Part shown: piece by piece, positions 54,359 through 62,896 of the stretch
How the letters are laid out: each line of letters begins with the position of its first letter
How positions within the stretch are numbered: the first letter of the stretch is position 1
Assembly (NCBI GenBank): GCA_963666755.2
Contig: CAXXGW010000008.1
Span: forward strand, 1 to 64,000
DNA length: 64,000 bases
Direction of reading: 5' to 3'
DNA from: CAXXOK01 sp963666755
GTDB lineage: Bacteria; Bacillota; Clostridia; Christensenellales; Aristaeellaceae
Translations under genes and position numbers: made by a program
Notes under the pieces: model-generated
Seen by the model: only the letters and a program-made list of their open reading frames with translations
What the model was told of the DNA's origin: nothing
Database searches by the model: none

Positions 54359-55771
54359 ATGAAAAAACCCTGTTTTAAATCCTTTATACTCTTGCCGCTG
54401 CTTTTCGTGCTGCTCTTTTCATCCTGCCAGCCCAACCCCGACCACGAAATCGTCGTCGGCAAAGGCAACAGCAATGAAAATGCCCAGCAGCAGGCCGCCG
54501 CAACACCGTATCAGGCAACGCAGCACTGGAAGGAAGATGCGCCCATCACGTTAAACGATCTGACCGTCACGATCGACGCGGACGTCTCCATGCCAAGCGC
54601 AGAAAAGTATCCCGTGATCCGCGTAAAAGACAAGGTGTTCACGCAGGAGGAAGCGGATAAGATCATCGCCGTCCTGTCTCAGGGAAAGCAGTTATACTCA
54701 AATGAAGCGACAAGAGAGGAACTGGAGCAGTCTCTGATTGCGTTAAAAGCTGAAGTCAGCCGTCTCAAACAAGAAGACCCACAGTCGGACCTTATTACCG
54801 TTTATGAAGACTATCAAATACCGGATATTGAGAAAAGGCTGCAGGAAATGCCAAAAGAAGATGTCAAGAAAGAGCCTGTAACCGTTTTTCAAATGAGCAA
54901 ATATGGCTGGGACCAGATTGCCGTACGTGCGGACCTTGGTAAAATGGAGCTGGCCGCCATAGCAATGAATAACGGATCGAATACGCTGCTGGAATCCGGA
55001 TATTCGATTCCGTCCAGTTCAATCCTGTTTTCTGACGGGGCAGCCTATACCGCCTACAACAGTGATAAACATGAAGTGATGGCAGAGGACTCCGCGCCCG
55101 AAGGGGTTGCAACGACAAAAGAAGAGGCAACCGCGCAGGCACAGGCTATGCTGGACAAACTTGGTATAACAGATATGCGGATCGCGCAAATAAGACCGGC
55201 TTACCGCATCATACCCTATTCGACCGGCGTGATCGAGGATAAACAGAGCTGGCAGATCGTCTATACGCCTCAGATTGAGGGGATACCGGTAAATTTCTAT
55301 AAAGACAACGCTGCCGGCGTCACCAATGGCGGCATGAGCGGTAAAGGGTATAACGCGGAGTATTTTAATCCGATCATTGTATTTTACGTTGACGACACGG
55401 GTATTGCCATGATGCGCTGGCTGGGTCCCTTGGAAGCAGGGGATAAATTGAATGAAAACGCAAAGCTTCTGGCATTCCCCGATATACAGCAGAGGATAAA
55501 AGACCAGCTTTCCAAGAAATATGCATATCCTGCCGGGAAAACAAAAACTACGCAGGTACATATCACGGACATCCGGCTTGGCTATATGCGGGCGCGGGTC
55601 AAAGACACGCAGAATGACTATATGCTCATTCCCGTTTGGGATGTGAACGGCTATACTGATCAAACCAGCATGGATGGAAAAGCCAAAATAAATCCAGAAA
55701 ACTTTATTGAAACGCTGCTTACCTTTAACGCCATGGACGGCAGCGTCATCGACAGGCGGCTCGGTTATTAG
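54359..55771 (+). CDS. DUF6034-like lipoprotein 3
   Basis: 470 residues. Short signal peptide with lipobox FSSC, then CQPNPDHEIVVGKGNSNENA, identical to the junction of the second M56 fusion rather than to lipoproteins 1 and 2, which points to gene conversion. Conserved HWKEDAPITLNDLTVTIDAD and a C-terminus ending NPENFIETLLTFNAMDGSVID. ATG 54359 has AGAGG 8 nt upstream. Last member of the five-module array. Confidence 0.72.
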   Translation: MKKPCFKSFILLPLLFVLLFSSCQPNPDHEIVVGKGNSNENAQQQAAATPYQATQHWKEDAPITLNDLTVTIDADVSMPSAEKYPVIRVKDKVFTQEEADKIIAVLSQGKQLYSNEATREELEQSLIALKAEVSRLKQEDPQSDLITVYEDYQIPDIEKRLQEMPKEDVKKEPVTVFQMSKYGWDQIAVRADLGKMELAAIAMNNGSNTLLESGYSIPSSSILFSDGAAYTAYNSDKHEVMAEDSAPEGVATTKEEATAQAQAMLDKLGITDMRIAQIRPAYRIIPYSTGVIEDKQSWQIVYTPQIEGIPVNFYKDNAAGVTNGGMSGKGYNAEYFNPIIVFYVDDTGIAMMRWLGPLEAGDKLNENAKLLAFPDIQQRIKDQLSKKYAYPAGKTKTTQVHITDIRLGYMRARVKDTQNDYMLIPVWDVNGYTDQTSMDGKAKINPENFIETLLTFNAMDGSVIDRRLGY

Positions 55772-55855
55772 TTATCCGGCAGCCAGGGAAACAATAACAA
55801 TGTACGCACTTGTATTTGCATGAACCGTATAAATTTTAAATCTGGGGGGAGTACA

Positions 55856-57040
55856 ATGCATAAAACAAACAACAAACCATATGGTTGGATCGCATTGCTT
55901 CTTGCGCTGGTACTGCTTGCCGCTTCATTGCCCGGCTGCGGCAAAAGCACAGCGCCTGCGCAAAAGCCCGCAGCCCCCGGCGAGCCTTCCGATGAGATCC
56001 GGATCGGCTGCATGCTCACCCTCTCAGGGGACTACGGTTATATAGGAATCCACCGCAAACAGGCGCTTGAGCTCGCCGTAAAAGAAATCAATGGCTCCGG
56101 CGGCATCTTAGGGAAAACGGTCGTATTGGACATACAGGACGATGATAAGCACAGTACCGACAGGACCATGGAGCTTATGGAACAATTCAAATCATGCCAG
56201 GCGATTATCGGGCCCGGAGTAAAACAAGCGGCGGCGATCAATGAGATGACAAAACAAAACAAGCAGATCGTTCTCGCGCTTGCGACGCCGACATATGACG
56301 ATTTGCAGAATCTGCAGAATCCATATATGTTTTTTACGGGGCTTGGTTCTGTCCCGGAGGAAGAGGCATATGCAAAATTCTTTACTGAAAAGGGCTGCAA
56401 AAAAATCTGTGTGATGTATATGCAAGAGGAAAACAATATTGATATAAAAAATACAATTATTAATTCCCTTCAATCAAACGGCATCGATTATATCGAAGAA
56501 GGTTTTCAAATGAATCTCAAAATAGATTTCTCAAGCCAAATAACCAGCTGCATGGAAAACGGCTGCGACGGGATGATTGTCGGGGGCATGCCGGAGGCCT
56601 ATAATTTTTTAGCGGAGCAGATGGCGGCGTACGGCTATTCACCTGTCATGATGGCGCTCACCCTGAGCGATTCCGGATTTCTGGAATTTATTGACGCAGG
56701 CCTGCTGAGAGGCTGGTACACCTGTGGGGAGTGGGTGCCAGACCCTCAGGATGAAACAGCGCAAAGGGTCCTACAATCTTTTCATGACGCAGGCATCAAT
56801 GAAACTGAGAATGCCGCAGATATGGCCGCCTGCTATGGCAGCGTGTACGTTCTGAAAGACGCGATAGAACGCTGCAAATCCCTTGATCCAGACGCTTTAA
56901 GCCAGGCGCTCAAGGAGACGAAAGATTTTAACGCCGGATATCTTTACACGTGCGACGGGCAGCACCGCATGATACACCGCGTATTCGTTATGCAGCTGGA
57001 CGAGAATAAACAATTACACACGGTCGATATCATCGAATAA
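55856..57040 (+). CDS. Orphan branched-chain amino-acid-type substrate-binding lipoprotein
   Basis: 394 residues. Signal peptide with lipobox LPGC, then a LivJ-like type I binding fold: IRIGCMLTLSGDYGYIGIHRKQALELAVKEINGSGG in pattern, AIIGPGVKQAAAINEMTKQNKQIVLALATPTYD, and DGMIVGGMPEAYNFLAEQM. ATG 55856 follows GGGGGGAG. No permease or ATPase genes adjoin it, so it may serve as a sensor component or borrow a remote transporter. It follows the DUF6034-like array after 84 bp on the same strand and may be co-transcribed. Confidence 0.82.
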   Translation: MHKTNNKPYGWIALLLALVLLAASLPGCGKSTAPAQKPAAPGEPSDEIRIGCMLTLSGDYGYIGIHRKQALELAVKEINGSGGILGKTVVLDIQDDDKHSTDRTMELMEQFKSCQAIIGPGVKQAAAINEMTKQNKQIVLALATPTYDDLQNLQNPYMFFTGLGSVPEEEAYAKFFTEKGCKKICVMYMQEENNIDIKNTIINSLQSNGIDYIEEGFQMNLKIDFSSQITSCMENGCDGMIVGGMPEAYNFLAEQMAAYGYSPVMMALTLSDSGFLEFIDAGLLRGWYTCGEWVPDPQDETAQRVLQSFHDAGINETENAADMAACYGSVYVLKDAIERCKSLDPDALSQALKETKDFNAGYLYTCDGQHRMIHRVFVMQLDENKQLHTVDIIE

Positions 57041-57199
57041 GAAGGCCCCCATCTTCCCGCCTGTCCGGCGAGCAAAAGAAAAGGGCGCAATGCACAGGAG
57101 AAATAATAAGATTCGATTTGCTCTATTTCTATATCTATTGAAAAACAATATCAATATAATAATATCATAAGTAGGTCATATTAGTACTTTTTTTAATAG

Positions 57200-57332
57200 T
57201 ATTCGGTTGCGTAACCGCTAGACTTCAAAATGAAATGTGGCCGAGGCCGCGTCAGAGCTGCTGATGCCCAGACGCCAGGTAAAAGCATAAGCAGGAGCGC
57301 CGCTTATTTTGGGCGCTCCGTCTTTTTTTTTT
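57200..57332 (+). ncRNA. Candidate structured small RNA ending in its own terminator
   Basis: A run of potential hairpins (GGTTGCGTAACC; GTGGCCGAGGCC; GCGTCAG / CTGATGC) leads into GGAGCGCC / GGCGCTCC (57294-57319) followed by a long T-run. No gene follows on the plus strand; the next gene is convergent. No riboswitch class recognised and no convincing promoter, though the upstream 80 bp are very AT-rich. Confidence 0.4.
57294..57332 (+). terminator. Rho-independent terminator
   Basis: GGAGCGCC / GGCGCTCC with a 10-nt loop, then GTC and ten T residues. Ends either the array transcript or the candidate small RNA. Confidence 0.85.
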
Positions 57333-57365
57333 GCATGCAGGCTAAAAGCCGCTGTCGGTTCCGCG

Positions 57366-58199
57366 TCATATCTTTCTGCAGATCACCCCGATTTCAGTGG
57401 AAGCCGCATCATATTTTTCGCCGCACAGGTTTGACAATATTGCCTCCACGCGGAATCCGTTTTCCTCGAGTTCGGCCCGTATCGTATCCGGTGAAAAAAA
57501 TGTCTGATAGATACGGTAAGGCGTCACCTCAAGATCGATGACGGCAAATAAGTCGCAGACTGCGGGGATATCCGGATACGGGATTGTTTTCTCCAGCATA
57601 AAGTGTTCATGCGGCCGCCAGAAGCCCGGGGCCGCATCATACCATTTCAAAACAGAACCCTTAGCCCTCTCCTGATATGCAGCCATGCTGCATATGTCAA
57701 AAACGAAACAGCCGTCCGGTTTTAAGGCGGCATAGATGTTTTCCAGCAGCTTTTTCCTGTTTTCGCGGCTGAGGACGCCGTAGTCCTGTGAAATCATCAT
57801 GGCCGCGTCAAATAAACCGGTCCCGAACGGGTTCAGATAGCTGTCAAAAATAAATTCCGCATTTCCCCCCGGAACATGTTCTTTCGCATAGCGGATCGAG
57901 TTCTCTGACCTTTCTATTCCTGTCATCTTAAAGCCCTCTTGGGCAAGCAGCGCGCAGTAAAGTCCGGGGCCGCACCCGAGGTCGGCAATAGAGGCCCCGT
58001 TTTGCAGCCCCAGCGCCGAAATCAGATAATGACAGATCGCCCGTATTTTTTCCGGTTTGTAACTCGCGGCGTCGGTATCGGGCGAAAGGTGTGCCTCCAG
58101 CATCATCTTGGAAATATGCGGATCGTTCCATAGCTCTTCGCCCGGTTCATACGGCGCGGGGCGGCGGCTTGCATCCAGTAATTGATCTAACGTAATCAT
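57366..58199 (-). CDS. Class I SAM-dependent methyltransferase
   Basis: 277 residues. SAM motif I ASIADLGCGPGLYCALLA near residue 70, post-I acidic GIERSENS, motif IV FDAAMMISQDYGVLS; the C-terminal region (TPYRIYQTFFSPDTIRAELEENGF) is that of methyltransferase family 25/11 relatives. Cytoplasmic; acceptor unknown. ATG 58199 has AAGGAAG 6 nt upstream. The 5' leader carries a 203-bp inverted-repeat element. Confidence 0.82.
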   Translation of the reverse strand: MITLDQLLDASRRPAPYEPGEELWNDPHISKMMLEAHLSPDTDAASYKPEKIRAICHYLISALGLQNGASIADLGCGPGLYCALLAQEGFKMTGIERSENSIRYAKEHVPGGNAEFIFDSYLNPFGTGLFDAAMMISQDYGVLSRENRKKLLENIYAALKPDGCFVFDICSMAAYQERAKGSVLKWYDAAPGFWRPHEHFMLEKTIPYPDIPAVCDLFAVIDLEVTPYRIYQTFFSPDTIRAELEENGFRVEAILSNLCGEKYDAASTEIGVICRKI

Positions 58200-58224
58200 A
58201 TGATCTTCCTTTCATTATTACAAA

Positions 58225-58427
58225 GCAGACTGAAAGGGGGATGCCATTTTTTACGATGGTATCCCCCAAAAAAACGAAAACGGACGCCATCGAAAGAGTA
58301 ACAGGCAGAACAAAAAAGCCTGAAGTTCAGGCGCATTTGAAATCTGCATCTGTCAGCCCTTCGTTTCCGGCAGGCGCAATTCCGCTCCCGTCGGACGGCA
58401 TCCCTCCTATTATCCATTTCAGTCTGC
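58225..58427 (-). repeat. 203-bp element with terminal inverted repeats in a 5' leader
   Basis: GCAGACTGAAA at 58225-58235 and its complement at 58417-58427 bracket the element. Both ends also carry GGGATGCC a few bases inside. On the minus strand it contains GCCTGAA / TTCAGGC followed by TTTTTT and a GGGGGATACCAT / ATGGCATCCCCC hairpin just before the methyltransferase. Could be a MITE-like insertion or a structured leader with an attenuator. Confidence 0.55.
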
Positions 58428-58512
58428 TGTCAAGAGGATTTTATCACAAATTTTTTGTAATATCCAGAAGAATTACGGCAATCTTTGCGGTTTGGCCCCC
58501 GGTCATATCAAA

Positions 58513-58902
58513 TTAACCCGCGCTTTTATATTGATGATGCCGGATCAGTTCCCGGGCAATTTCGTCCGCCCGTTCCTGTGATTTATCGTGCTCGAACTGT
58601 ACTGCGAAATGGTGTCCCAGTTCATGCGCCAATACAAAATACCGGTTGCGGTAGTTCTCGTCGATAAAAATCCGCTCCTCGCTGCCCTCATAGACGTACA
58701 GCCCCGCGACCTTATAGTTGAGGCCGTACTCGGACTGCATCCGTTTCATTTCCTCCGATGAAACGTACTGTACGGGAACACCTTCGCTTTGCGCGATTTT
58801 TTCCATAGCGGCAGCCAGCACGTCATCGCGGATCCGTACCCCCGCCAATAAAGAGCCAATAAAAAGCAGCAATACAAAAACCAAAAATAGTTTCGATTTC
58901 AT
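58513..58902 (-). CDS. Small membrane-anchored zinc metallopeptidase (ImmA/IrrE-like)
   Basis: 129 residues. An N-terminal hydrophobic segment (about 4-20, signal or anchor), then a domain with IFIDENYRNRYFVLAHELGHHFAVQFEHDKSQERADEIARELI: the HELGHH zinc motif and the downstream E-x3-D/E helix typical of ImmA/IrrE (M78) peptidases. Unlike usual ImmA it appears to be exported. ATG 58902 has GGGGAG about 6 nt upstream. No XRE partner adjoins it. Confidence 0.72.
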   Translation of the reverse strand: MKSKLFLVFVLLLFIGSLLAGVRIRDDVLAAAMEKIAQSEGVPVQYVSSEEMKRMQSEYGLNYKVAGLYVYEGSEERIFIDENYRNRYFVLAHELGHHFAVQFEHDKSQERADEIARELIRHHQYKSAG

Positions 58903-59218
58903 ATCTTCTCCCCTCTTTATTCGTTCTTTTTTAAATCCAAATACCCCATTTCCTGAAAAATATACGGTAAGCAATACCAATTATGAAGTCCGCCTATGGG
59001 ATTGTCTATTTTCAGTAACGTCCCATAAAAGCCTCTTCTGCCGGTGTGGGCACAGAGTCATGAAGAATCATTGGCCGTCATTTGTCGAGATACGCAAAAC
59101 GGGCGGCCTTTTTGCCGCATATTGCCGGAAAACCGGATGCGCCGTACCGCAAAAAGAATATTTCACGCATGATCCGTCCAAACTATTTTTATCGTTTGTT
59201 ATAAGGAAGTATCCTAAA

Positions 59219-59586
59219 ATGAATATCGGCTGGAATATAGAAACATATGCGTCTGTCGGTTCATTGATTATTACGGCAATCGTCTGCTGGCTGGTTATAA
59301 GGACGGACTGGAAAAGATATGCTCATTATTTTTATTGAGCGCTGTCACCGGCACGATACTATGCCATCTGTTTATCCGGCTCAACCTGTACGCGTTCCCA
59401 TACAGGCTTTTCCCGCAGACTCGTCTTCGAATGGGTCGGCGGGAAAATTGTCCCGCCCGAATCAAGGAAACCCATCCCGCAGGAATCGCTGAAATACGGC
59501 ACGGTAGGCTTTTTCATCGTCCGCTTCACTGCTTGTCCACGGTTTTTCTCGCAGGCGTTTACGCAGGAAAAACATTGCTGAAATAG
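59219..59586 (+). pseudogene. Decayed CBO0543-like membrane protein
   Basis: ATG 59219 with AAGGAAG upstream encodes MNIGWNIETYASVGSLIITAIVCWLVIRTDW and breaks at the TTTTT run near 59327; the next frame continues LSAVTGTILCHLFIRLNLYAFPYRLFPQ, matching the YPVRLFPK block of CBO0543-type integral membrane proteins. After that the sequence no longer looks like the family, so the 3' part is lost or replaced. Short coding-like frames just upstream (59058-59215) are probably further debris. Confidence 0.45.
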
Positions 59587-59941
59587 GCTATAGTTACTGT
59601 TTGCCTGGGCTCGATTACCCTTCGCCTCCGCCATATAAAGCACGATTTCGGCAGTCTTTCATATGTTTATTGTATTGCAGGGGTTCCATAACGTGCTCCG
59701 TTCGGGAATTCCCTCCCTCCTGCTTCCCCGCATCCTATCCAAAAAGCTTTGCTCCTGGGAGCTCGTTATAATGCGCCAGCATATCAGCGCATGCCCGGCC
59801 TTCAGCAGTTTCATGCAAATCAATTTGACATTATTCATAATGTCTTATAGTATAAATATGGTATTTGTTGCTATCTAACGGATAAACAAATAAATAGTAT
59901 TTATTCTGTCTAACAGGAAGTATTCCTTAAAGGAGAGAAGA
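59587..59941. other. Intergenic, nothing recognised
   Basis: 355 bp, no repeat or gene found. AAAGGAGAG just before 59942 is the ribosome binding site of the next gene. Confidence 0.35.
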
Positions 59942-60631
59942 ATGATGAGGTGCGATTGTTGTAATCAGGAAAAAAGCGATCTAATCACCATAAACGCTGT
60001 TGCCTGCCACAAGCATATCTCCACGCAGGTCAAAAGAAACGGGAATATTCAAACCACGATATATAAAACCGAATATACGGACCTGACCCCGGTTGAGCTG
60101 CACGTAAGCGAGGGATGCACCGTTAAGCCATGGCCCCGGGTACGGAATATTTTTAATTTCAGTTTGTGGTGTTTCATTTTTTTCCTTGCTTTTTTCATTT
60201 CATCCCCTCTCGTCGTTCCGCTGTTATTGCCGCCTTCACAGCAGGCGCTTATTTTATTGGCGTTGCTGCCTTTCTTTGTGAGCTTTTTCGTGTTTGTCGC
60301 ATTCGCGAATAAGTTCTTTTTATATAGTAAATTCAGAAAATACCGGGATTTCGAAAAACTTCGTCTGGAGAACAAGCTCGATCAGAAAACGGGCAAAAAA
60401 TATGAAAGATTATTATCTTCCCTGAGATCCGATCTGAAACGCAGCCTGAAAAACGAGCATCTCGGAAAATCTACAGTTGATAAGAAAGACATCACGAACG
60501 AGGAAGCAATCCTCGGCCTGCTGATTAAAATGGTACCGGCAATGAAATTAGATAAAATGAAAGGCTGGTCGCTGCTGACGCCTCAGGAGTCCGCCCGGCT
60601 CTCCGCAAGCCCGCCAACCATAATCGGATAG
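59942..60631 (+). CDS. Membrane protein with N-terminal zinc-binding CxxC, unknown function
   Basis: 229 residues. CDCC near the N-terminus and a later CHKH suggest a small metal site; two adjacent helices at about 74-97 and 101-122 form a hairpin; the C-terminal about 100 residues are cytoplasmic and charged (KFRKYRDFEKLRLENKLDQKTGKKY in pattern). ATG 59942 (or 59945) follows AAAGGAGAG. The C-terminus resembles nothing I can name. Monocistronic; the next transcript starts at its own promoter. Confidence 0.6.
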   Translation: MMRCDCCNQEKSDLITINAVACHKHISTQVKRNGNIQTTIYKTEYTDLTPVELHVSEGCTVKPWPRVRNIFNFSLWCFIFFLAFFISSPLVVPLLLPPSQQALILLALLPFFVSFFVFVAFANKFFLYSKFRKYRDFEKLRLENKLDQKTGKKYERLLSSLRSDLKRSLKNEHLGKSTVDKKDITNEEAILGLLIKMVPAMKLDKMKGWSLLTPQESARLSASPPTIIG

Positions 60632-60691
60632 GTCTTCCTGCTTTTATATAGGAATGTCAATATTTTATTCTTACATAACAGCACTTTCTCT

Positions 60692-60720
60692 TTGACATCA
60701 AAATAAGATTGCGTTATAAT
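60692..60720 (+). promoter_or_regulatory. Sigma-A promoter of the thiamine operon
   Basis: Perfect TTGACA (60692-60697), 17-bp spacer, perfect TATAAT (60715-60720), about 8 bp before the riboswitch. Confidence 0.9.
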
Positions 60721-60727
60721 AATGTGA

Positions 60728-60820
60728 AAAGCAGGGGAGCTTGCATAGCAGGCTGAGAGGAAGTAATCGTACTTCGACCCGTTAAACCTGATTTGGATAA
60801 TGCCAACGTAGGGATTGCAC
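60728..60820 (+). ncRNA. TPP riboswitch (THI element)
   Basis: Shows the conserved TPP-aptamer blocks in order: GGGGAGC, GCTGAGAGG, ACCCGTTAAACCTGA, GGATAATGCCAACGTAGGGA. Binds thiamine pyrophosphate and, through the hairpin at 60836-60870, is expected to terminate transcription of cytX-thiM-thiE when thiamine is plentiful. Confidence 0.95.
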
Positions 60821-60835
60821 TAAAAATTGTCTGCT

Positions 60836-60870
60836 AGTGGGATATACTTTGTTGGTGTATCCCACTTTTA
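60836..60870 (+). terminator. Riboswitch expression-platform terminator
   Basis: AGTGGGATATAC / GTGTATCCCACT stem, 6-nt loop, followed by TTTTAATTTTTT, between the TPP aptamer and the first operon gene. Confidence 0.88.
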
Positions 60871-60891
60871 ATTTTTTAGGGGAGTTATCAT

Positions 60892-62090
60892 ATGAAGTCA
60901 AATGAAAAAACATCGCTTTTAAGCAACGGCCTTTTATGGTTCGGGGCGGCCGTTTCCATTGCCGAAATCCTTACGGGCACATTCTTTGCGCCGCTTGGAT
61001 TTTTAAACGGCCTTCTCGCCATACTCATCGGCCACGTCATAGGCTGTACGCTTCTGTATTTTGCAGGCCTGATCGGCGCCGACCGCCGGATGTCCTCCAT
61101 GGAATCGGCAAGGATCTCCTTCGGCGGGAAAGGCTCTGTTGTTTTCTCCGTCCTGAACGTACTGCAGCTCATCGGGTGGACGGCCCGTCATGATCATAGG
61201 CGGGGCCGCCGCGACCGGCGCGATCGCAAATCCGGCGCTCCATCTCAACAGCAATATACTCTGGTGCATCGTCATAGGCGCGCTGATTATCCTCTGGATC
61301 CTCGTCGGCATCAAAAACCTCGGTAAGCTCAACACGTTTGCCGTCGGCCTGCTTTTCATACTGACGATTGTCTTAAGCGGAGTCGTTTTCAAAAGGCAAT
61401 GCCGGCATGCCCGTACTTGGCGGCTCAATGAGTTTCGGCGCCGCGGTGGAACTATCGGTCGCGATGCCCCTTTCCTGGCTGCCCTTAGTTTCCGACTATA
61501 CGCGCCACGCCAAAAACCCCAAAGGCGCAACCTTAGTCAGTACCATAAGCTACTTTATCGGGAGCAGTTGGATGTATATCATCGGCCTGGGCGCGGCCAT
61601 CTTCACCGCCAATTCGGATATCGCGCAGATCATGCTCAGCGCGGGCCTTGGCATCGCGGGCGTTTTGATCATCATCCTCGCCACGGTCACAACGACGTTC
61701 ATGGACGCGTACTCCGCGGGCGTGAGCTTCCATAACATCACGCGCAAGCTCGATGAAAAGTGGACGGCCGTCGCGGTCTGCGTTGCCGGGATATTCATCG
61801 CCATCTTCACGCCGATCGAGCAGTACGTCGATTTTCTCTACCTCATCGGCTCTGTCTTCGCACCCATGGTCGCGATCCTGATCACCGATTATTTCATACT
61901 CAAAAAAGACCATACGGAAGAGAAGTGGAATATCACAAACCTGATCCTCTGGGCAATCGGGTTCGCGGTCTACCGCCTGCTGCTGTCCGTCGATATCGTC
62001 GTCGGCTGCACCGTTCCGGTCATGGTCATCACCGGCTTATTCTGTATTCTTGTCAACGGAGGGAAAAAATTATGTTTGAAAAGATCCTAG
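60892..62090 (+). pseudogene. cytX: CytX-type hydroxymethylpyrimidine transporter with two frameshifts
   Basis: Three frames join into one cytosine-permease-family (NCS1) protein of about 398 residues: N-terminal LLWFGAAVSIAEILTGTFFAPLG to LQLIGWTA; then VMIIGGAAATGAIANPALHLNS to SGVVFK; then GMPVLGGSMSFGAAVELSVAMPLSWLPLVSDYTRHAK to the stop at 62090. Breaks lie at GGCCCG near 61190 (one C too many) and AAAAGG near 61396 (one A too many). CytX imports the thiamine pyrimidine HMP. Its place right after a TPP riboswitch and before thiM fits exactly. Because the operon otherwise looks functional, sequencing error is as likely as loss. Confidence 0.85.
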
Positions 62091-62896
62091 AAAACGTGGC
62101 GGCGAAAAAGCCGCTCGTGCATTGCATTACGAATTACGTCACGGTCAACGACTGTGCCAACATACTTCTTGCCTGCGGGGCCTCCCCGATCATGGCGGAC
62201 GACGCTGCGGAAGTCGAGGAAATCACTTCGATCTGCAGCGCCCTGGACATTAATATAGGCACGCTCAACGAGCGTACAGTCGCATCCATGCTCAAAGCGG
62301 GCAAAAGGGCAAATGCGCTTTCCCATCCCGTCGTGCTTGATCCGGTCGGCGCAGGCGCGTCAAGCCTCCGCACGAACACGACGTTTGAGCTGCTGAAAGA
62401 AGTCAAATTCTCCGTCATACGCGGCAACATCTCCGAAATCAAGACGGTCGCACAGGGTAGCGGCACGACAAAAGGCGTCGACGCGGACGTAAAGGACGCC
62501 GTCACGGAAAATAACATTGCTGAAGCGGTGACTTTCGCCAAAAGCCTGAGCGCGAAAACAGGCGCGGTCATCGCCATCACAGGCGCCATCGATATCGTCG
62601 CGGACACAAAAAAAGCCTACGTGATCAAAAACGGCCATCCCATGATGTCGAAAATAACCGGCACGGGCTGCATGCTCACGGCCCTGATCGCGGCCTATAT
62701 CAGCGCAAACCCGGATAAAGTGCTCGACGCCACGGCCGCGGCAGTCTGCGCGATGGGCCTCTGCGGCGAGCTTGCGTACCAGAAGACGATACCAACCGAA
62801 GGCGGCACAGGGAGCTTCCGCACCTACCTCATCGATTTCATGAGCAAAATGGACGCGAAAGTATTGAACGGGGGCATGAAAATTGAAAGCAGATAA
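62072..62896 (+). CDS. thiM: Hydroxyethylthiazole kinase
   Basis: 274 residues, the usual size. HCITNYVTVNDCANILLACGASPIMADDAAEVEE and LDPVGAGASSLRT at the substrate site, GNISEIK, KITGTGCMLTALIAAY at the ATP/anion hole with the catalytic Cys. Phosphorylates the thiazole alcohol for thiamine salvage, in the cytoplasm. ATG 62072 with GGAGGG 8 nt upstream overlaps the end of cytX by 19 bp; its own 3' end overlaps thiE by 14 bp. Confidence 0.95.
   Translation: MFEKILENVAAKKPLVHCITNYVTVNDCANILLACGASPIMADDAAEVEEITSICSALDINIGTLNERTVASMLKAGKRANALSHPVVLDPVGAGASSLRTNTTFELLKEVKFSVIRGNISEIKTVAQGSGTTKGVDADVKDAVTENNIAEAVTFAKSLSAKTGAVIAITGAIDIVADTKKAYVIKNGHPMMSKITGTGCMLTALIAAYISANPDKVLDATAAAVCAMGLCGELAYQKTIPTEGGTGSFRTYLIDFMSKMDAKVLNGGMKIESR

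Noticed and set aside
58200..58430. T-box or known riboswitch in the methyltransferase leader
   Set aside because: No AGGGTGGnACCGCG T-box sequence and no match to TPP, SAM, glycine, cobalamin or guanidine motifs; described instead as an unassigned inverted-repeat leader.
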